Assembly: GCF_000741765.1 (NCBI RefSeq)
Contig: NZ_JGZU01000006.1
Coordinates: 1 to 63,917 of the forward strand
Direction: 5' to 3'
DNA from: Bifidobacterium tsurumiense
GTDB taxonomy: Bacteria > Actinomycetota > Actinomycetes > Actinomycetales > Bifidobacteriaceae
DNA: 63,917 bases
The notes beneath the pieces are model-generated. The model searched no databases, was not told the DNA's origin, and saw only the letters and a list, made by a program, of their open reading frames with translations. This document shows positions 35,129 through 45,821 of the stretch, in pieces. The first letter of the stretch is position 1. The number at the start of each line of letters is the position of its first letter. The position numbers and the translations under genes were made by a program.

Positions 35129-36135
35129 GTGGACGTAGCGAATGTCACATCAACAGGAACAAGCCTCGGATCGGCCATTTCAATAGAACCGCAACACAAA
35201 GCGGCCAATGATAACAATGTGGGCACGACCAACCCCTCACGCATTCCTACATGGACAGGCCGTTTGATGCTCTTAATCACAGCAGCAGGTTGGGGATGCG
35301 GATATTCATATGCCCATAGGGTCCTTGAAGTCGTCCCTTTGCAATGGATGATGGCAATTCGCCTCATCTTTGGCACTGTGGTGATTGGCATAATTGCTTG
35401 GAAGCGCATCCTGAGAACACCACTATCCATAATCTTCATTCCGGGCCTGATACTCGCGGTCACCTATTGGGCAGCATTCATGGTGCAAATGACCGGCCTG
35501 CACATGACAGCTCCCGGCCGCAATGCCTTTCTCACGGCGACATATTGCGTGCTGGTCCCTTTTCTCATGTGGGCTTTCGCGCATCGTCGCCCCACGCGTA
35601 TTAATCTGATTGCCGCCGGATTATGTCTCATTGGAGTGGCATTCGTCTCCATGTCCGGATCGACCTCAGGCTCACTCTTTACCTTCGGTGATTTGGTTTC
35701 CTTCGGCGGGGGAGCGCTATTCGGCGTCAATATTGCCCTTACCGGCATTTTGGCAAAGAAATTCGATGCCCTGACCCTGACCTTTTATGAATTCGCCATA
35801 TCAGATGTGATGTTTATTATTGGCGGATTGCTATTCTCCCCAACTCCGCAGGCCTCCTGGTTCAGTCGAGCGATATTGTGTTTGTCCATCGGCTATCTCG
35901 TGGTGGTCTCCACATTGATAGCCAGGTATTTCAAAATCTGGCTTTTGCCGTAGTCCCTGCCAGTCAGGGTTCGCTTATACTGTGCCTGGAAAGCGTGTTT
36001 GGCGTGGTATTTTCTATGTTTGCAACGGGGGAGAAGCTCACCACTGCTGTTGTCATCGGATTTGCACTGATATTCATTTCCATACTCCTGAGCGAAATAC
36101 GCCTACCAAAGCGCAAACATCCTATTGAGGGATGA
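35129..36135 (+). pseudogene. EamA/DMT-family transporter, interrupted by a frameshift
   Basis: A drug/metabolite transporter of about 335 residues split between two frames. The first frame runs from a GTG at 35129 (AGGAG upstream) through TWTGRLMLLITAAGWGCGYSYAHRVLE and eight or so membrane segments to LVVVSTLIARYF, then reads off frame and stops at 35953. The second frame continues from about 35930 with QNLAFAVVPASQGSLILCLESVFGVVFSMF, the conserved end of the second EamA domain, and stops at 36135. The shift corresponds to one missing base near 35925-35935, in TATTTCAAAATCTGG. If the base is really absent, the last two membrane segments are lost. The ligand of the intact protein is unknown. 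Confidence 0.8.
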
Positions 36136-36155
36136 GGTTCCGATTGCATCATACG

Positions 36156-36192
36156 CATTATTCGCGTGAATATGTGGTCCTCGCAAATAATG
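36156..36192. terminator. Hairpin between convergent EamA and VanZ-RDD genes
   Basis: Arms cattattcgcg (36156-36166) and cgcaaataatg (36182-36192) pair with one mismatch. Confidence 0.4.
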
Positions 36193-36242
36193 AATAGGAT
36201 AGATATTCCGAGTTACGAATAGTTCGTATTTATGCCATCAAT

Positions 36243-37508
36243 TCATTGGTTTTCAGGGTAATTGGTCGGAACCGAATTCTTTTGTGAAGAGCCCTCTACG
36301 GCATTGTGTGCAACAGACCCAATAGAGCCACTGCTGGTATTAGCTGGCAAATCTTCATTCGTTGCCTTTTCAACCGTCAATTCTTGATTCATCGACCCTT
36401 CAACCGGCAATCCTTCAACTCTCGGTTCCTCAACCGTTGACACTCCGATTTCTTGCGCTGGAACCAAATCCCATGGCATCCGTTTGCGCACAACGAACCA
36501 GAACACCACCAAAATCAAGCCGATATAGCTCAGACTTGGCACCCGAATCTCATTGGCAAAGATCATGGCGAAGAGCAATGCCGTTCGTATCACATAGAAC
36601 ACAGTTCTTCGCCAACCTGTGCGAGGCACTGTTTCCAAAGTCATATGGGTGAACATGCCACCTAAGGTCTGGCCTCGATGCGTAATGGGAATCCATACCT
36701 GCATAATTGCAAATGCCATTGCGAAGAACACCGGCATGACGTGGTCCAGTGCGCCGATCCGCCAGGTCAATCCCAAAAATGCAAAGCTTCCATCCGGCAA
36801 AGGGCGAGCCCAGCGATAGAAAAGCAGAATAATGGTAAGAGCCGGTGGATAGGATGCCAGCAGCATCAAAAGCCAATCAATGGCATAGCTTACCGCGCGA
36901 TGAACCAATCCAGGGTGGGTATTGATATGGTCTTCATCCACTTCTTGGACCGGCACAAGGGCAGTGAATGCTTGTGCAATGCCATATCCAATAATCGTTC
37001 CAATGGTATTGGTCATCATGTCATTCACATCGAATTGACGATATGCACATGGATATATGCCCCAGAATCCGGTGAGCTGTGTGAATTCAATCGTCATCGA
37101 GACTAGGAATCCGGCAGGAATTACTGCCCACCAACGCCAGCGCCACCAACGGGTCACCATAAACCCAAAGGGAACAAATAGCGCAATATTCATCAATAAT
37201 TGGAGCAGTCCATACAGTCCACCCATTTGCAGATCGCTGATGAATCGGAACACATTGATCTGCGGCCTCAAATGGTGTGTGGCGCAATACATCTGAGGAT
37301 CATCCGGCATTGGATACATGGTGAAAGCGACCAAGCCCAACATGTACAGCACAGAAACATAGGCGCCCAGAGCTGCGAGCATGCGCACGCGGTGATATCG
37401 GTGATACATCAGCGCCAAAATAGGCAATGTCAATATCGCTGAGAATATGGGCCATGCGATAAGAGCCAACATGAATGACCAGCTGAAATACCCCAAATAT
37501 GAAACCAC
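36243..37508 (-). CDS. VanZ-RDD fusion membrane protein
   Basis: A 421-residue membrane protein with two recognisable parts. Residues about 1-190 form a VanZ-like domain with NIALFVPFGFMVTRWWRWRWW, SMTIEFTQL and QFDVNDMMTNTIGTIIGYG. Residues about 205-340 form an RDD-type domain with HRAVSYAIDWLLML (Arg and Asp at the usual places) and THRGQTLGGMFTHMTLE. The final ~80 residues are a low-complexity cytoplasmic tail rich in Glu, Val and Pro. VanZ-like proteins affect sensitivity to cell-wall-active agents and RDD proteins are often small transport-related proteins; the function of the fusion is not established. It is monocistronic and convergent with the broken EamA gene. Confidence 0.85.
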   Translation of the reverse strand: MVSYLGYFSWSFMLALIAWPIFSAILTLPILALMYHRYHRVRMLAALGAYVSVLYMLGLVAFTMYPMPDDPQMYCATHHLRPQINVFRFISDLQMGGLYGLLQLLMNIALFVPFGFMVTRWWRWRWWAVIPAGFLVSMTIEFTQLTGFWGIYPCAYRQFDVNDMMTNTIGTIIGYGIAQAFTALVPVQEVDEDHINTHPGLVHRAVSYAIDWLLMLLASYPPALTIILLFYRWARPLPDGSFAFLGLTWRIGALDHVMPVFFAMAFAIMQVWIPITHRGQTLGGMFTHMTLETVPRTGWRRTVFYVIRTALLFAMIFANEIRVPSLSYIGLILVVFWFVVRKRMPWDLVPAQEIGVSTVEEPRVEGLPVEGSMNQELTVEKATNEDLPANTSSGSIGSVAHNAVEGSSQKNSVPTNYPENQ

Positions 37509-37633
37509 ATTGTTACTGTACCGATTGAGGTAGAACTGGGGAATAAGCGATCTACTCGCACCATGCCACGAAATCAGACTTTATAAACTCTGGATTCCAA
37601 TACTCCTGGCATATGTGGAAGCCGAATATAAAG

Positions 37634-37676
37634 CCGCATGGTCAGCGAAGAGACATCTCTATCGCCAACCATGCGG
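37634..37676 (-). terminator. Terminator downstream of gyrA-DUF3566
   Basis: Arms ccgcatggt (37634-37642) and accatgcgg (37668-37676) pair perfectly, with inner pairing of agcga and tcgcc-type bases. CTTTATATT follows on the leftward strand, 27 bases past the DUF3566 gene. Confidence 0.75.
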
Positions 37677-37703
37677 ACTAATTAATCGTGAGATTGAAAT
37701 CTG

Positions 37704-38321
37704 TCAGTCGTCGCCCAAAGTGACATGAACGCCACCCACCAACGAGCTCACCACGTTGTACAGCAATGCGGCGATCGTGATCAGCACCGTGATCAGCACC
37801 ACTTCGATTATGGAGAAGATCGTAACGGCACTCAGCACAGTGCTCAGCGAGAACACGTCAGCGAGGTTGAAACCGCTTGCATCCAAACCGGTGGAAGAAA
37901 CGATCTGAGTTACCTGATCGAAGACACCGACTGCATTCAACAGACCCCAAACCAAACCAGCGGCAACGATCTGAATGATGCCACCGGCGACACCGAGCAG
38001 GAACGAAACCTTGGCCACGGACCACGCATCGAAGCGAGTCAATGAAAGGTTCATGCGGCGTGCACGGGGAGTGTGATGACGATTGGTATTCGCGCGAATG
38101 CCACCAGCAACGCCGGTTTGAGCCTGCGGAATGGCATGACCGGTAGCAGAGCGTGCCACACGCGGTGCATGGCCCGCATCACCAGCGGAATCCGATTGCC
38201 CTTCTGTCGCCGACGCATTCATGATGTCGTCACTCTCGTCATCGTCGTTGGCCACAGAATTCATATCGATGGAGGTATCCTCCAGCTCGTCGCCTTCGGT
38301 ATGATCAAGATTCTCGTTCAT
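37704..38321 (-). CDS. DUF3566 transmembrane protein, gyrA-linked
   Basis: A 205-residue protein with an acidic, disordered N-terminal half (about 1-85) and a C-terminal DUF3566 domain (about 90-205): MNLSLTRFDAWSVAKVSFLLGVAGGIIQIVAAGLVWGLLN and a second membrane segment near 165-190. DUF3566 proteins are found directly after gyrA in many Actinobacteria, which the 39-base spacing here matches. The function is unknown. It is almost certainly cotranscribed with gyrA. Confidence 0.9.
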   Translation of the reverse strand: MNENLDHTEGDELEDTSIDMNSVANDDDESDDIMNASATEGQSDSAGDAGHAPRVARSATGHAIPQAQTGVAGGIRANTNRHHTPRARRMNLSLTRFDAWSVAKVSFLLGVAGGIIQIVAAGLVWGLLNAVGVFDQVTQIVSSTGLDASGFNLADVFSLSTVLSAVTIFSIIEVVLITVLITIAALLYNVVSSLVGGVHVTLGDD

Positions 38322-38360
38322 TGATGCTCCTTGGTGCCGTTCATTCCACGGCCATTGCCC

Positions 38361-41072
38361 TTAGGCTTCGAGATTACCAGTGTTCTGAGACGATTCGGTC
38401 TCGTTTGAATCATCATTCGCACCCACTGTGACGGCGTCCTGCTGAGAGGATTCTGACTGGTTTTCCGAAGTCTCGGCATCCTGCTCAGTATCCGCATCCT
38501 CAGTGTCTTCGTTGCGTGCAATGGAGATGATCTCATCGCCCTTGTCTGGCTTGGCCAAAGTGACGCCCTGCGTATTTCGACCGGTGCGCTTGACTTCATC
38601 CACATTGGAACGAATCACCTTGCCGGACTTCATAATGGCCAGGATCTGATCCTCTTCAGTGACGATAACTGCACCTACCAAGGAACCGCGTCCTTCGGCC
38701 AATTGCACGGCCTTTACACCGAAACCATTACGTCCCTGCAGACGATATTCTACGATGGCAGTGCGCTTTGCAAAGCCCTCATCAGTCACTACAAGCAGAT
38801 CCTTGTCGACATCGTCCTGCACCACATCCATGGCAAGCAATTCGTCACCGTCGCGGAACTTCATGCCTTGAACGCCCGCTGTCTGGCGACCCATTGGACG
38901 AAGCTGTTCGTCATCGGCACGGAATTTGAGGCTCATGCCTTTCTTGGAAACCAAGATGATATCGTCTTCGGCATTGCACAAAGCGGCGCCAATCAGCTCA
39001 TCCACAGGCTCGCCAGTGGATTCATCAGCCATGAGGCGCACTGCTATCAATCCGCCCTGGCGAGGCGAATCGTATTCAGACAATGCAGTCTTCTTGACCT
39101 TGCCGCTGCGGGTTGCCAGCACCAAGTACTTGGCCACCTCGTAATCCTGAATGGACAGCACTGTCTGAATGGACTCATCCGGTGCGAATTGCAGCAGATT
39201 TGCCACATGCTGTCCCTTGGAATCACGTGAACCCTCGGGCAATTCATAGGCCTTAAGCCTGTAGACACGTCCCTTATTGGTGAAGAAGAGCAGCCAATTA
39301 TGCGTCGAGGTCAGGAAGAAGTGATCGACCACATCATCTTCACGCAACTTGGCACCCTTGATGCCCTTGCCACCGCGATGCTGTGCACGGTATTCATCTG
39401 CCTTGGTGCGCTTGATGAAACCGGAATGGGTGACAGTGACCACTACGTTTTCTTCAGCAATCAGATCCTCGACATTCATTTCACCGGAGAATGGCAAGAT
39501 CTTGGTGCGGCGGTCATCGCCGTACCTGGTGACGATCTCATCCAATTCATCGCCAACAATACGACGCTGACGCTCAGGGCTGGAGAGAATGTCGTTGTAA
39601 TCAGCGATACGACGCATAAGCTCTTCATGCTCGTCAAGAATCTTCTGACGTTCCAGAGCAGCCAAACGACGCAACTGCATGGCGAGAATGGCATCCGCCT
39701 GAACTTCATCGACATCCAACAGCTCCATCAAGCCATTGCGTGCGGTTTCCACATCCCTGGATGCACGAATCAATGCGATGACTTCATCGATCATGTCCAA
39801 GGCCTTGAGATAGCCCTGCAGAATATGATCGCGTTCCTCGGCCTCACGCTTGAGATAACGGGTACGACGCTCAATAACGTCGAGCTGGTGATTGACCCAA
39901 TGACGAATGAAAGCATCCAAGCTCAGAGTGCGCGGTACTCCATCGACCAAGGCAAGCATATTTGCGCCGAAAGTCTGCTGCAGCTGAGAATGCTTATACA
40001 GATTGTTCAGCACAACCTTAGGAACGGCGTCGCGCTTGAGCACCAAAACCAATCGCTGGCCGGTGCGTCCTGAGGTCTCATCGCGCATATCGGCGATGCC
40101 CTGGATCTTGCCGTCACGAACGGCTTCACGAATGGATGCGGCCAAACGGTCGGGGTTGACCTGATAAGGAAGTTCGGTGACCACGAGGCACATTCGGCCC
40201 TTGATTTCCTCGGTATTCACCACAGCACGCATCGTGATCAGACCGCGGCCTGTGCGATACGCCTGCTCGATGCCCTTATGCCCAAGAATAGTTGCGCCGG
40301 TAGGGAAGTCAGGTCCCTTGATGCGCTGAATCAGCGCCTCGAGAAGCTCTTCACGAGTGGCATCGGGGTGATCCAAAGCCCAGTGCACACCATCGGCGAC
40401 CTCGCGCATATTATGAGGCGGGATATTGGTGGCCATACCGACAGCGATGCCGGAGGAACCGTTGACCAACAGATTGGGGAATCGTGCCGGCAATACCGTT
40501 GGCTCCTGGGTCTTGCCATCGTAATTGGGGACGAAATCGACGGTATCCTTGTCTATATCGCGCACCATTTCCATGGCCAGAGGAGCCATACGGCATTCGG
40601 TATAACGCATTGCTGCTGCGGGATCATCACCGGGGGAGCCGAAGTTGCCCTGACCATCAACGAGCAGATAACGCATGGACCAGGACTGGGCCATACGCAC
40701 CAAAGTGTCGTAAATAGCGGAATCGCCATGCGGATGGTACTTACCCATCACATCGCCCACAACACGTGAGCACTTGTTATAGCCTCGATCCGGTCGATAT
40801 CCGCCGTCGTACATCGCGTACACCACTCGGCGATGCACAGGCTTCATGCCGTCGCGCACATCAGGCAATGCGCGCTCAACGATAACCGAAAGCGCATATG
40901 CTAGGTAGGATTCGCGCATTTCCTGCTGCAAATCCATGCGGCGAATGCGTTCGCCCTTCATCAGACCGTAATCAGCGTTATCGCTTTCCTGCGGGCTTAA
41001 TGGTTCAAGAGAGCCGGCACCACCCATGGGCTGCTCTTCCGAACCATTTTCATTATTCTGTTCGTCTGCCAC
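38361..41072 (-). CDS. gyrA: DNA gyrase subunit A
   Basis: A 903-residue subunit that cuts and reseals DNA in the A2B2 gyrase and introduces negative supercoils. The N-terminal winged-helix/tower region contains the quinolone-determining segment [20 protein letters not shown], with the usual Ser and Asp. The catalytic Tyr157 lies in MRYTECRM. The C-terminal domain has six-bladed pinwheel repeats and a GyrA box of the type QRGGKGIKG near residue 560. A long acidic Glu/Ser-rich tail (about 860-903) follows. It is 179 bases downstream of gyrB on the same strand and followed by DUF3566. Confidence 0.98.
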   Translation of the reverse strand: MADEQNNENGSEEQPMGGAGSLEPLSPQESDNADYGLMKGERIRRMDLQQEMRESYLAYALSVIVERALPDVRDGMKPVHRRVVYAMYDGGYRPDRGYNKCSRVVGDVMGKYHPHGDSAIYDTLVRMAQSWSMRYLLVDGQGNFGSPGDDPAAAMRYTECRMAPLAMEMVRDIDKDTVDFVPNYDGKTQEPTVLPARFPNLLVNGSSGIAVGMATNIPPHNMREVADGVHWALDHPDATREELLEALIQRIKGPDFPTGATILGHKGIEQAYRTGRGLITMRAVVNTEEIKGRMCLVVTELPYQVNPDRLAASIREAVRDGKIQGIADMRDETSGRTGQRLVLVLKRDAVPKVVLNNLYKHSQLQQTFGANMLALVDGVPRTLSLDAFIRHWVNHQLDVIERRTRYLKREAEERDHILQGYLKALDMIDEVIALIRASRDVETARNGLMELLDVDEVQADAILAMQLRRLAALERQKILDEHEELMRRIADYNDILSSPERQRRIVGDELDEIVTRYGDDRRTKILPFSGEMNVEDLIAEENVVVTVTHSGFIKRTKADEYRAQHRGGKGIKGAKLREDDVVDHFFLTSTHNWLLFFTNKGRVYRLKAYELPEGSRDSKGQHVANLLQFAPDESIQTVLSIQDYEVAKYLVLATRSGKVKKTALSEYDSPRQGGLIAVRLMADESTGEPVDELIGAALCNAEDDIILVSKKGMSLKFRADDEQLRPMGRQTAGVQGMKFRDGDELLAMDVVQDDVDKDLLVVTDEGFAKRTAIVEYRLQGRNGFGVKAVQLAEGRGSLVGAVIVTEEDQILAIMKSGKVIRSNVDEVKRTGRNTQGVTLAKPDKGDEIISIARNEDTEDADTEQDAETSENQSESSQQDAVTVGANDDSNETESSQNTGNLEA

Positions 41073-41251
41073 TGTATGTCCTTTGTGTATTTCAACGGCC
41101 TAAGCCGCCACACCATTTCACCGAAGTCTTTTGCCGTCCCCGTCGCTCAGCACGAGCACTCATTGCTTCGACTTCAACTGGTGAACGTCGATAAGCAATG
41201 AATGCGCTGATGGCAGGATTTGTTTTATGCGTAAGTACTTGCTATCCGGCT

Positions 41252-43324
41252 TTATGCGTCAATGAATCGAGCATCATGTGCATTGCGCTGGATGAACAGA
41301 CGACGCGGTTCCACTTCATCGCCCATAAGCATGGAGAATGTCTCATCAGCCTGCGCCGCATCTTCGATATGAATCTGCTTGAGGATGCGATGTTCAGGAT
41401 CCATGGTGGTTTCCCACAATTCCTGATAGCTCATCTCGCCCAGACCCTTGTATCGCTGGATGCCTTCACCCTTAGGCAACTGGCGACCGGATGCCTTGCC
41501 TTCAGCCAACACGCGATCTCGCTCGGCATCGGTGTAGACGAAGTCATGGGCGCCCTTGGTCCACTTGAGGCGATACAGCGGAGGCATTGCGACATACACA
41601 TATCCGGCTGTGATCATAGGACGCATATAGCGGAAGAAGAGCGTCAGATTCAATGTGGCGATATGCGCGCCGTCGACATCAGCATCAGCCATGATGATGA
41701 CCTTGTGATACCGGACCTTCGAAAGGTCGAAATCCTCTCCATATCCGCCACCGACTGCGGTAATCAAGGATTCGATGGTATCCGACTTCATCATGCGATC
41801 GATGGATGCACGCTCTGTATTCAGGATCTTTCCGCGTAGAGGCAGGATTGCCTGCGTAATCGGGTTGCGTCCCTGGATTGCCGAGCCGCCTGCAGAATCA
41901 CCCTCCACGATGAACAGCTCGCATTCCTCAGGATTGCTGGACTGGCAGTCCTTGAGCTTATCGGGCATGCCCGCGGTTTCGAAAATCGACTTGCGACGGG
42001 TGTTCTCACGAGCCTTCTTGGCAGCGATACGAGCGCGGGAGGCTTCGATGGCCTTCTGAATGATGTTCTTCGCCTCACTAGGATGGGCGTCAAACCAATC
42101 TCCCAGTTTGTCGGTCATCACTCGCTGCACGAAGGTCTTGGCCTCCGAATTGCCCAGCTTGGTCTTGGTCTGTCCTTCGAACTGCGGCGTCGTCAGCTTG
42201 ACGGAAACCACAGCAGTCAGACCTTCACGCACATCGTCACCGGAAAGGTTTTCATCCTTGTCTTTCAGGATGTTCTTCTCACGTGCATAGCGGTTCACCA
42301 ATGAGGTCAACGCAGCGCGGAAGCCCTCTTCGTGAGTCCCGCCTTCGGTGGTGGAAATCGTGTTGGCGAAGGTGTGCACAGATTCCGAATATGCTGTGGT
42401 CCATTGCATAGCCACTTCTGCGGATATGCCGATATTGAGATCTTCGGCCTCGAAATCGATGACCTCTTCCACCACAGGAACGGATTTGCGCGCCTTCACC
42501 AAATAAGCCACATAATCCTTGATGCCGTGTTCATATTGGTAGGTAACGGTTTGCTGGAGTTCTTCCAGCACGTTATCTCCATCACCTGCGACCTCGTCCT
42601 GAACATCAGACTGGCGAAGATCGGTCAGCGTGATCTTCAATCCCTTGTTCAGGAAGGCCATCTGCTGGAATCGAGAACGAAGAGTCTCAAAATCGAAGGT
42701 GGTCGTCTCGAAAATCTTGGCATCCGGCCAGAAGGTCACTGAAGTACCAGTGGATTCATCCTCAGTCATTGGAGCACCCTGCTCCAATGGTGCGGTGGGA
42801 TGCTGGTTCATATATGTCTGCGTCCAATGGAAGTCCTGACGGCGAACCTCGATATCGACGCGCGTTGACAAAGCATTCACCACGGAAATGCCCACACCGT
42901 GCAGACCGCCGGAAACGGCATAGCCGCCGCCACCGAACTTGCCGCCTGCATGAAGCTTGGTCATCACTGTTTCCACGCCGGAAACGCCTTCTCCAGGCAC
43001 TTCATCGACAGGGATTCCTCGACCGTCATCGACCACGCGAATACCGTTGTCTGGCAAAATGGTCACTTCAATATGCGAAGCATAACCTGCCAGAGCCTCA
43101 TCCACCGAGTTATCGACGATCTCGTAGACCAAATGATGCAAACCACGCGGACCAGTGGAACCGATGTACATGCCTGGACGGATACGAACCGCCTCCAGGC
43201 CTTCAAGCACTCGTAAGTCACTGGCGTCATAATGTTCTGGAGACAACGAATCATCCAGTTGCGCGTCTGCGAGCTCGTTGTTTGCCGTTGTCTCGTTCAA
43301 CGAATCATCTTCAGCGTCTGCCAC
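41252..43324 (-). CDS. gyrB: DNA gyrase subunit B
   Basis: About 690 residues: GHKL ATPase (YIGSTGPRGLHHLVYEIVDNSVDEA, GGLHGVGISVVNALS), transducer domain, and the Toprim domain with EGDSAGGSA and ADADVDGAHI, ending with the C-terminal QRYKGLGEM segment. It supplies ATP hydrolysis to gyrase. I prefer the GTG at 43324 (reading VADAEDDS) because AAGGAATC precedes it at good spacing; in-frame codons at 43342 and 43375 are poorer. The N-terminal ~40 residues before the ATPase are acidic and variable. Confidence 0.97.
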   Translation of the reverse strand: MADAEDDSLNETTANNELADAQLDDSLSPEHYDASDLRVLEGLEAVRIRPGMYIGSTGPRGLHHLVYEIVDNSVDEALAGYASHIEVTILPDNGIRVVDDGRGIPVDEVPGEGVSGVETVMTKLHAGGKFGGGGYAVSGGLHGVGISVVNALSTRVDIEVRRQDFHWTQTYMNQHPTAPLEQGAPMTEDESTGTSVTFWPDAKIFETTTFDFETLRSRFQQMAFLNKGLKITLTDLRQSDVQDEVAGDGDNVLEELQQTVTYQYEHGIKDYVAYLVKARKSVPVVEEVIDFEAEDLNIGISAEVAMQWTTAYSESVHTFANTISTTEGGTHEEGFRAALTSLVNRYAREKNILKDKDENLSGDDVREGLTAVVSVKLTTPQFEGQTKTKLGNSEAKTFVQRVMTDKLGDWFDAHPSEAKNIIQKAIEASRARIAAKKARENTRRKSIFETAGMPDKLKDCQSSNPEECELFIVEGDSAGGSAIQGRNPITQAILPLRGKILNTERASIDRMMKSDTIESLITAVGGGYGEDFDLSKVRYHKVIIMADADVDGAHIATLNLTLFFRYMRPMITAGYVYVAMPPLYRLKWTKGAHDFVYTDAERDRVLAEGKASGRQLPKGEGIQRYKGLGEMSYQELWETTMDPEHRILKQIHIEDAAQADETFSMLMGDEVEPRRLFIQRNAHDARFIDA

Positions 43325-43479
43325 AAAGATTCCTTCCTGCATTCCCTCGTTGACCAAGGGCTGCCACACTGGCAATACACTCTAGAACGCACGTAATGGG
43401 GCCTTCTAGGCTTTTAACCACAATGTAGGTAAGTCTACTAGTCTACGGCGACTTTGCGGCTAAGAGAGAGAAATCATCA

Positions 43480-43959
43480 TTATCGCAGTCTGCGACCCAT
43501 CGCACTTCGCCTGAATGAGTGCGAATGAGGACCCGTAATGCGCACCTCGCGAATATCCAAGCCCTGCAACCGCTCCTGAATGGTGGACGTCAGCTGCGGG
43601 GCCATATAAGTCAGCTGTGTCGCCCATACCTGAGATTTGGCACGAATTGTCAAAACTCCATCATACAGGCTATCCACGTACGAATGTTGAGCGATCACGT
43701 CACCCACCACCTGATCCCAATGATTGCGCAGCTGAGCGACCTTCATATGCGGAGTCCATGCGCCATTTTTGGCGATAATCGACATCACACCACCCAGGCG
43801 GTCAGGGTCACGTCCCGGTTTGCCGAAATTGTTCCACGCCTCGATCGCCTTCTTCCTGCGGTCCCTGAGCAATCCGCTTCGCGCAGCGATGCGATCGAAT
43901 ACTTGAGCGGGGAGCTTGCGTTCATCGAGGTGAAGCACCACGCCGACAGGAGGCTTCAT
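43480..43959 (-). CDS. DUF721 / DciA-family protein
   Basis: A 159-residue protein with the DUF721 core: GVMSIIAKNGAWTPHMKVAQLRNHWDQVVGDVIAQHS and ADSQVWATQLTYMAPQL-like strands, here reading AKSQVWATQLTYMAPQLTS. DUF721 includes DciA, the ancestral loader of the DnaB replicative helicase in bacteria lacking DnaC or DnaI. A position between recF and gyrB is standard in Actinobacteria. Its start overlaps the recF stop by four bases (ATGA), so it is translationally coupled to recF. Confidence 0.9.
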   Translation of the reverse strand: MKPPVGVVLHLDERKLPAQVFDRIAARSGLLRDRRKKAIEAWNNFGKPGRDPDRLGGVMSIIAKNGAWTPHMKVAQLRNHWDQVVGDVIAQHSYVDSLYDGVLTIRAKSQVWATQLTYMAPQLTSTIQERLQGLDIREVRITGPHSHSFRRSAMGRRLR

Positions 43960-45638
43960 AATCGCTCACCCTCCTGCTTCGCTGAAACAGTTGTTGTTAC
44001 TTGAATTGTCTGAGGTCCTATCGCTGATGTAACAGCTTTATTTACATCGTCGCTTTCTAGGTGTTCTTTTGCGTCATTCCGTCCAATAGTCAATTGTGAA
44101 GAACTTGACTTTTCGTTCTCATTAAGCCGTTCTGGCTGGGACTTATTATTGCCATTGCTATTGCTTGGTTCGCTGGCACCGTCTGGTACGCCAGAATGAT
44201 TTTCCGCGACCGTTACGCCAGTACCATCAAAATCAGCTGCACTTGTTGTGGATGCTTGCGCTCTTGACTGTGCTTGTGACTGCGCACTTTCGCGCCTGGT
44301 TTTTACCTCGGCCTGTAATTGTCTTACCAAGGCAGACATGTCATCATTATCTTGCTCAACCAATGCTGACACATCGATAATGCGTTGCTTGTCGATATCT
44401 GCGATGTTGGAGATATCAGGGATATCACTGGCAGCCGCGACCGTAATAATCACTTGATCTTGATGACGCGCAAATTCAAGAATCTGCTGTCTTCTATGCT
44501 CATCCAACTGAGCGAACACATCATCAAGAATCACTAACGGTTTCAAACCCTGCATTTGCGTGACCACTTCATGCAATGCCATCTTCAATGCCAATGCCAT
44601 GGTCCACATTTCGCCATTCGACGCGAACTCTTTGACCGGAATGTCATCGATGCGCAAGGCCAAATCATCACGATGTGGACCGATAAGATTTTGTCCTCGT
44701 GAGACTTCACCAGCATACAACCGTTGAAAATGTTGGCTTATGTGTGGTATTGGATCTTCATATGCCAATACTTCATCCATGGATGGAACATAGGAAAGTT
44801 TGACATTTTGTGTAGAACCAGCAAGCTCATCAAGAATTCGAGTGAATGGTGATGACAGTTTTTCAACCAATTTCGCACGATCACGCGTTATCTGGACTGC
44901 TATTTGTGTGAACTGTCCTGTCCAAATCTCCAGTCCGCTCAATGTTGCGTCGATATCGTCTTCGCGTTGGCCAAGCTGTTTTAGCAAAGTAGCTCGTTGT
45001 TTGGCAATACGCGCACACTGTTGCAATCGTTCGGCATAACCAGGAATAAGCAGGGCTCCTGCTTGGTTCAACAGGGTTCTCCTGGTTGCAGGATCACCTG
45101 AAATAAGTCGTTGATCCTCTGGAGTGAATGAAATGCTTGGAATTTGGCCGACAATATCACGTAAATACAGCGAATTTCCGCCATTTATTCGGGCTCTGTT
45201 GGCGCCTCGTGCAGCGATTGTCGCTTCAAAAGTGGCGATTCTGCTGCCGTCAGAGGCATCCGATGGCGAAAAATCGCCAAAATCGTTCTGTGAAACGGAT
45301 TGTGCTGGACGGACGGCAGCTTCTTGGTTTTGGCTGTGGTCGTGGAAATCAGCATCGCGCATGTCATCCGTAGTTGCATCGAGTGGCGAAATTTCAATAT
45401 TTTCCGCAGGAAATACCACATTTGCACGAATAGTGGCTTTGCCGTTTCCTCGTCGGATCAGGGGCAGTGAGCTGGAAGTGCGATGACTTGAACCCGTAGA
45501 AAGCACTTCGATTGCTTCGACAATATTGGTTTTTCCCAATCCGTTTGCGCCTTGCAAGATGTTGACGCCGGGTTGAAAATCCAATATGCAATGGTTCCAG
45601 GAACGATATTGGTCAAGTGCGAGGCGTGAGATGTACAC
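43956..45638 (-). CDS. recF: DNA replication and repair protein RecF, with extensions
   Basis: A 560-residue SMC-like ATPase, much longer than the usual ~360-400. Walker A is at about 29-36 (GANGLGKTNIVEA). The signature and Walker B region reads RGQNLIGPHRDDLALRIDD and PLVILDDVFAQLD (about 345-380). Extra sequence occurs at two places: a ~45-residue acidic/Gln-rich insertion near 80-130 and a ~150-residue low-complexity Ser/Gln/Asn tail (about 415-560). RecF loads RecA at gaps through RecR/RecO. The core motifs are intact, so the extensions are probably tolerated disordered additions. It lies between dnaN and DUF721. Confidence 0.95.
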   Translation of the reverse strand: MYISRLALDQYRSWNHCILDFQPGVNILQGANGLGKTNIVEAIEVLSTGSSHRTSSSLPLIRRGNGKATIRANVVFPAENIEISPLDATTDDMRDADFHDHSQNQEAAVRPAQSVSQNDFGDFSPSDASDGSRIATFEATIAARGANRARINGGNSLYLRDIVGQIPSISFTPEDQRLISGDPATRRTLLNQAGALLIPGYAERLQQCARIAKQRATLLKQLGQREDDIDATLSGLEIWTGQFTQIAVQITRDRAKLVEKLSSPFTRILDELAGSTQNVKLSYVPSMDEVLAYEDPIPHISQHFQRLYAGEVSRGQNLIGPHRDDLALRIDDIPVKEFASNGEMWTMALALKMALHEVVTQMQGLKPLVILDDVFAQLDEHRRQQILEFARHQDQVIITVAAASDIPDISNIADIDKQRIIDVSALVEQDNDDMSALVRQLQAEVKTRRESAQSQAQSRAQASTTSAADFDGTGVTVAENHSGVPDGASEPSNSNGNNKSQPERLNENEKSSSSQLTIGRNDAKEHLESDDVNKAVTSAIGPQTIQVTTTVSAKQEGERL

Positions 45639-45668
45639 GCATCCTCCTTGTCAGTCGTTCTGGTTCAT

Positions 45669-45699
45669 GCCGGTGACTGGTGCCAGATAAGTCACCGGC
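45669..45699. other. Hairpin between dnaN and recF
   Basis: Perfect arms gccggtgac (45669-45677) and gtcaccggc (45691-45699). The only T run (tttatt) follows on the plus strand, so as a terminator it would face right, against both flanking genes. Its role is unclear. Confidence 0.4.
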
Positions 45700-45821
45700 T
45701 TTATTGTTGCGATTTCGATTCGTTTTGGATTCGATTTGTTTGAGTATTTGATTATTGGATAATCGATGGTTGCGGTTGTTTCTTGCAATGGAGCTGCAAG
45801 GAACTCACGCTGTCAGAGCTA

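Noticed and set aside
45669..45699. A terminator for dnaN
   Set aside because: The T run is on the wrong side for leftward transcription, so it is listed only as a hairpin.
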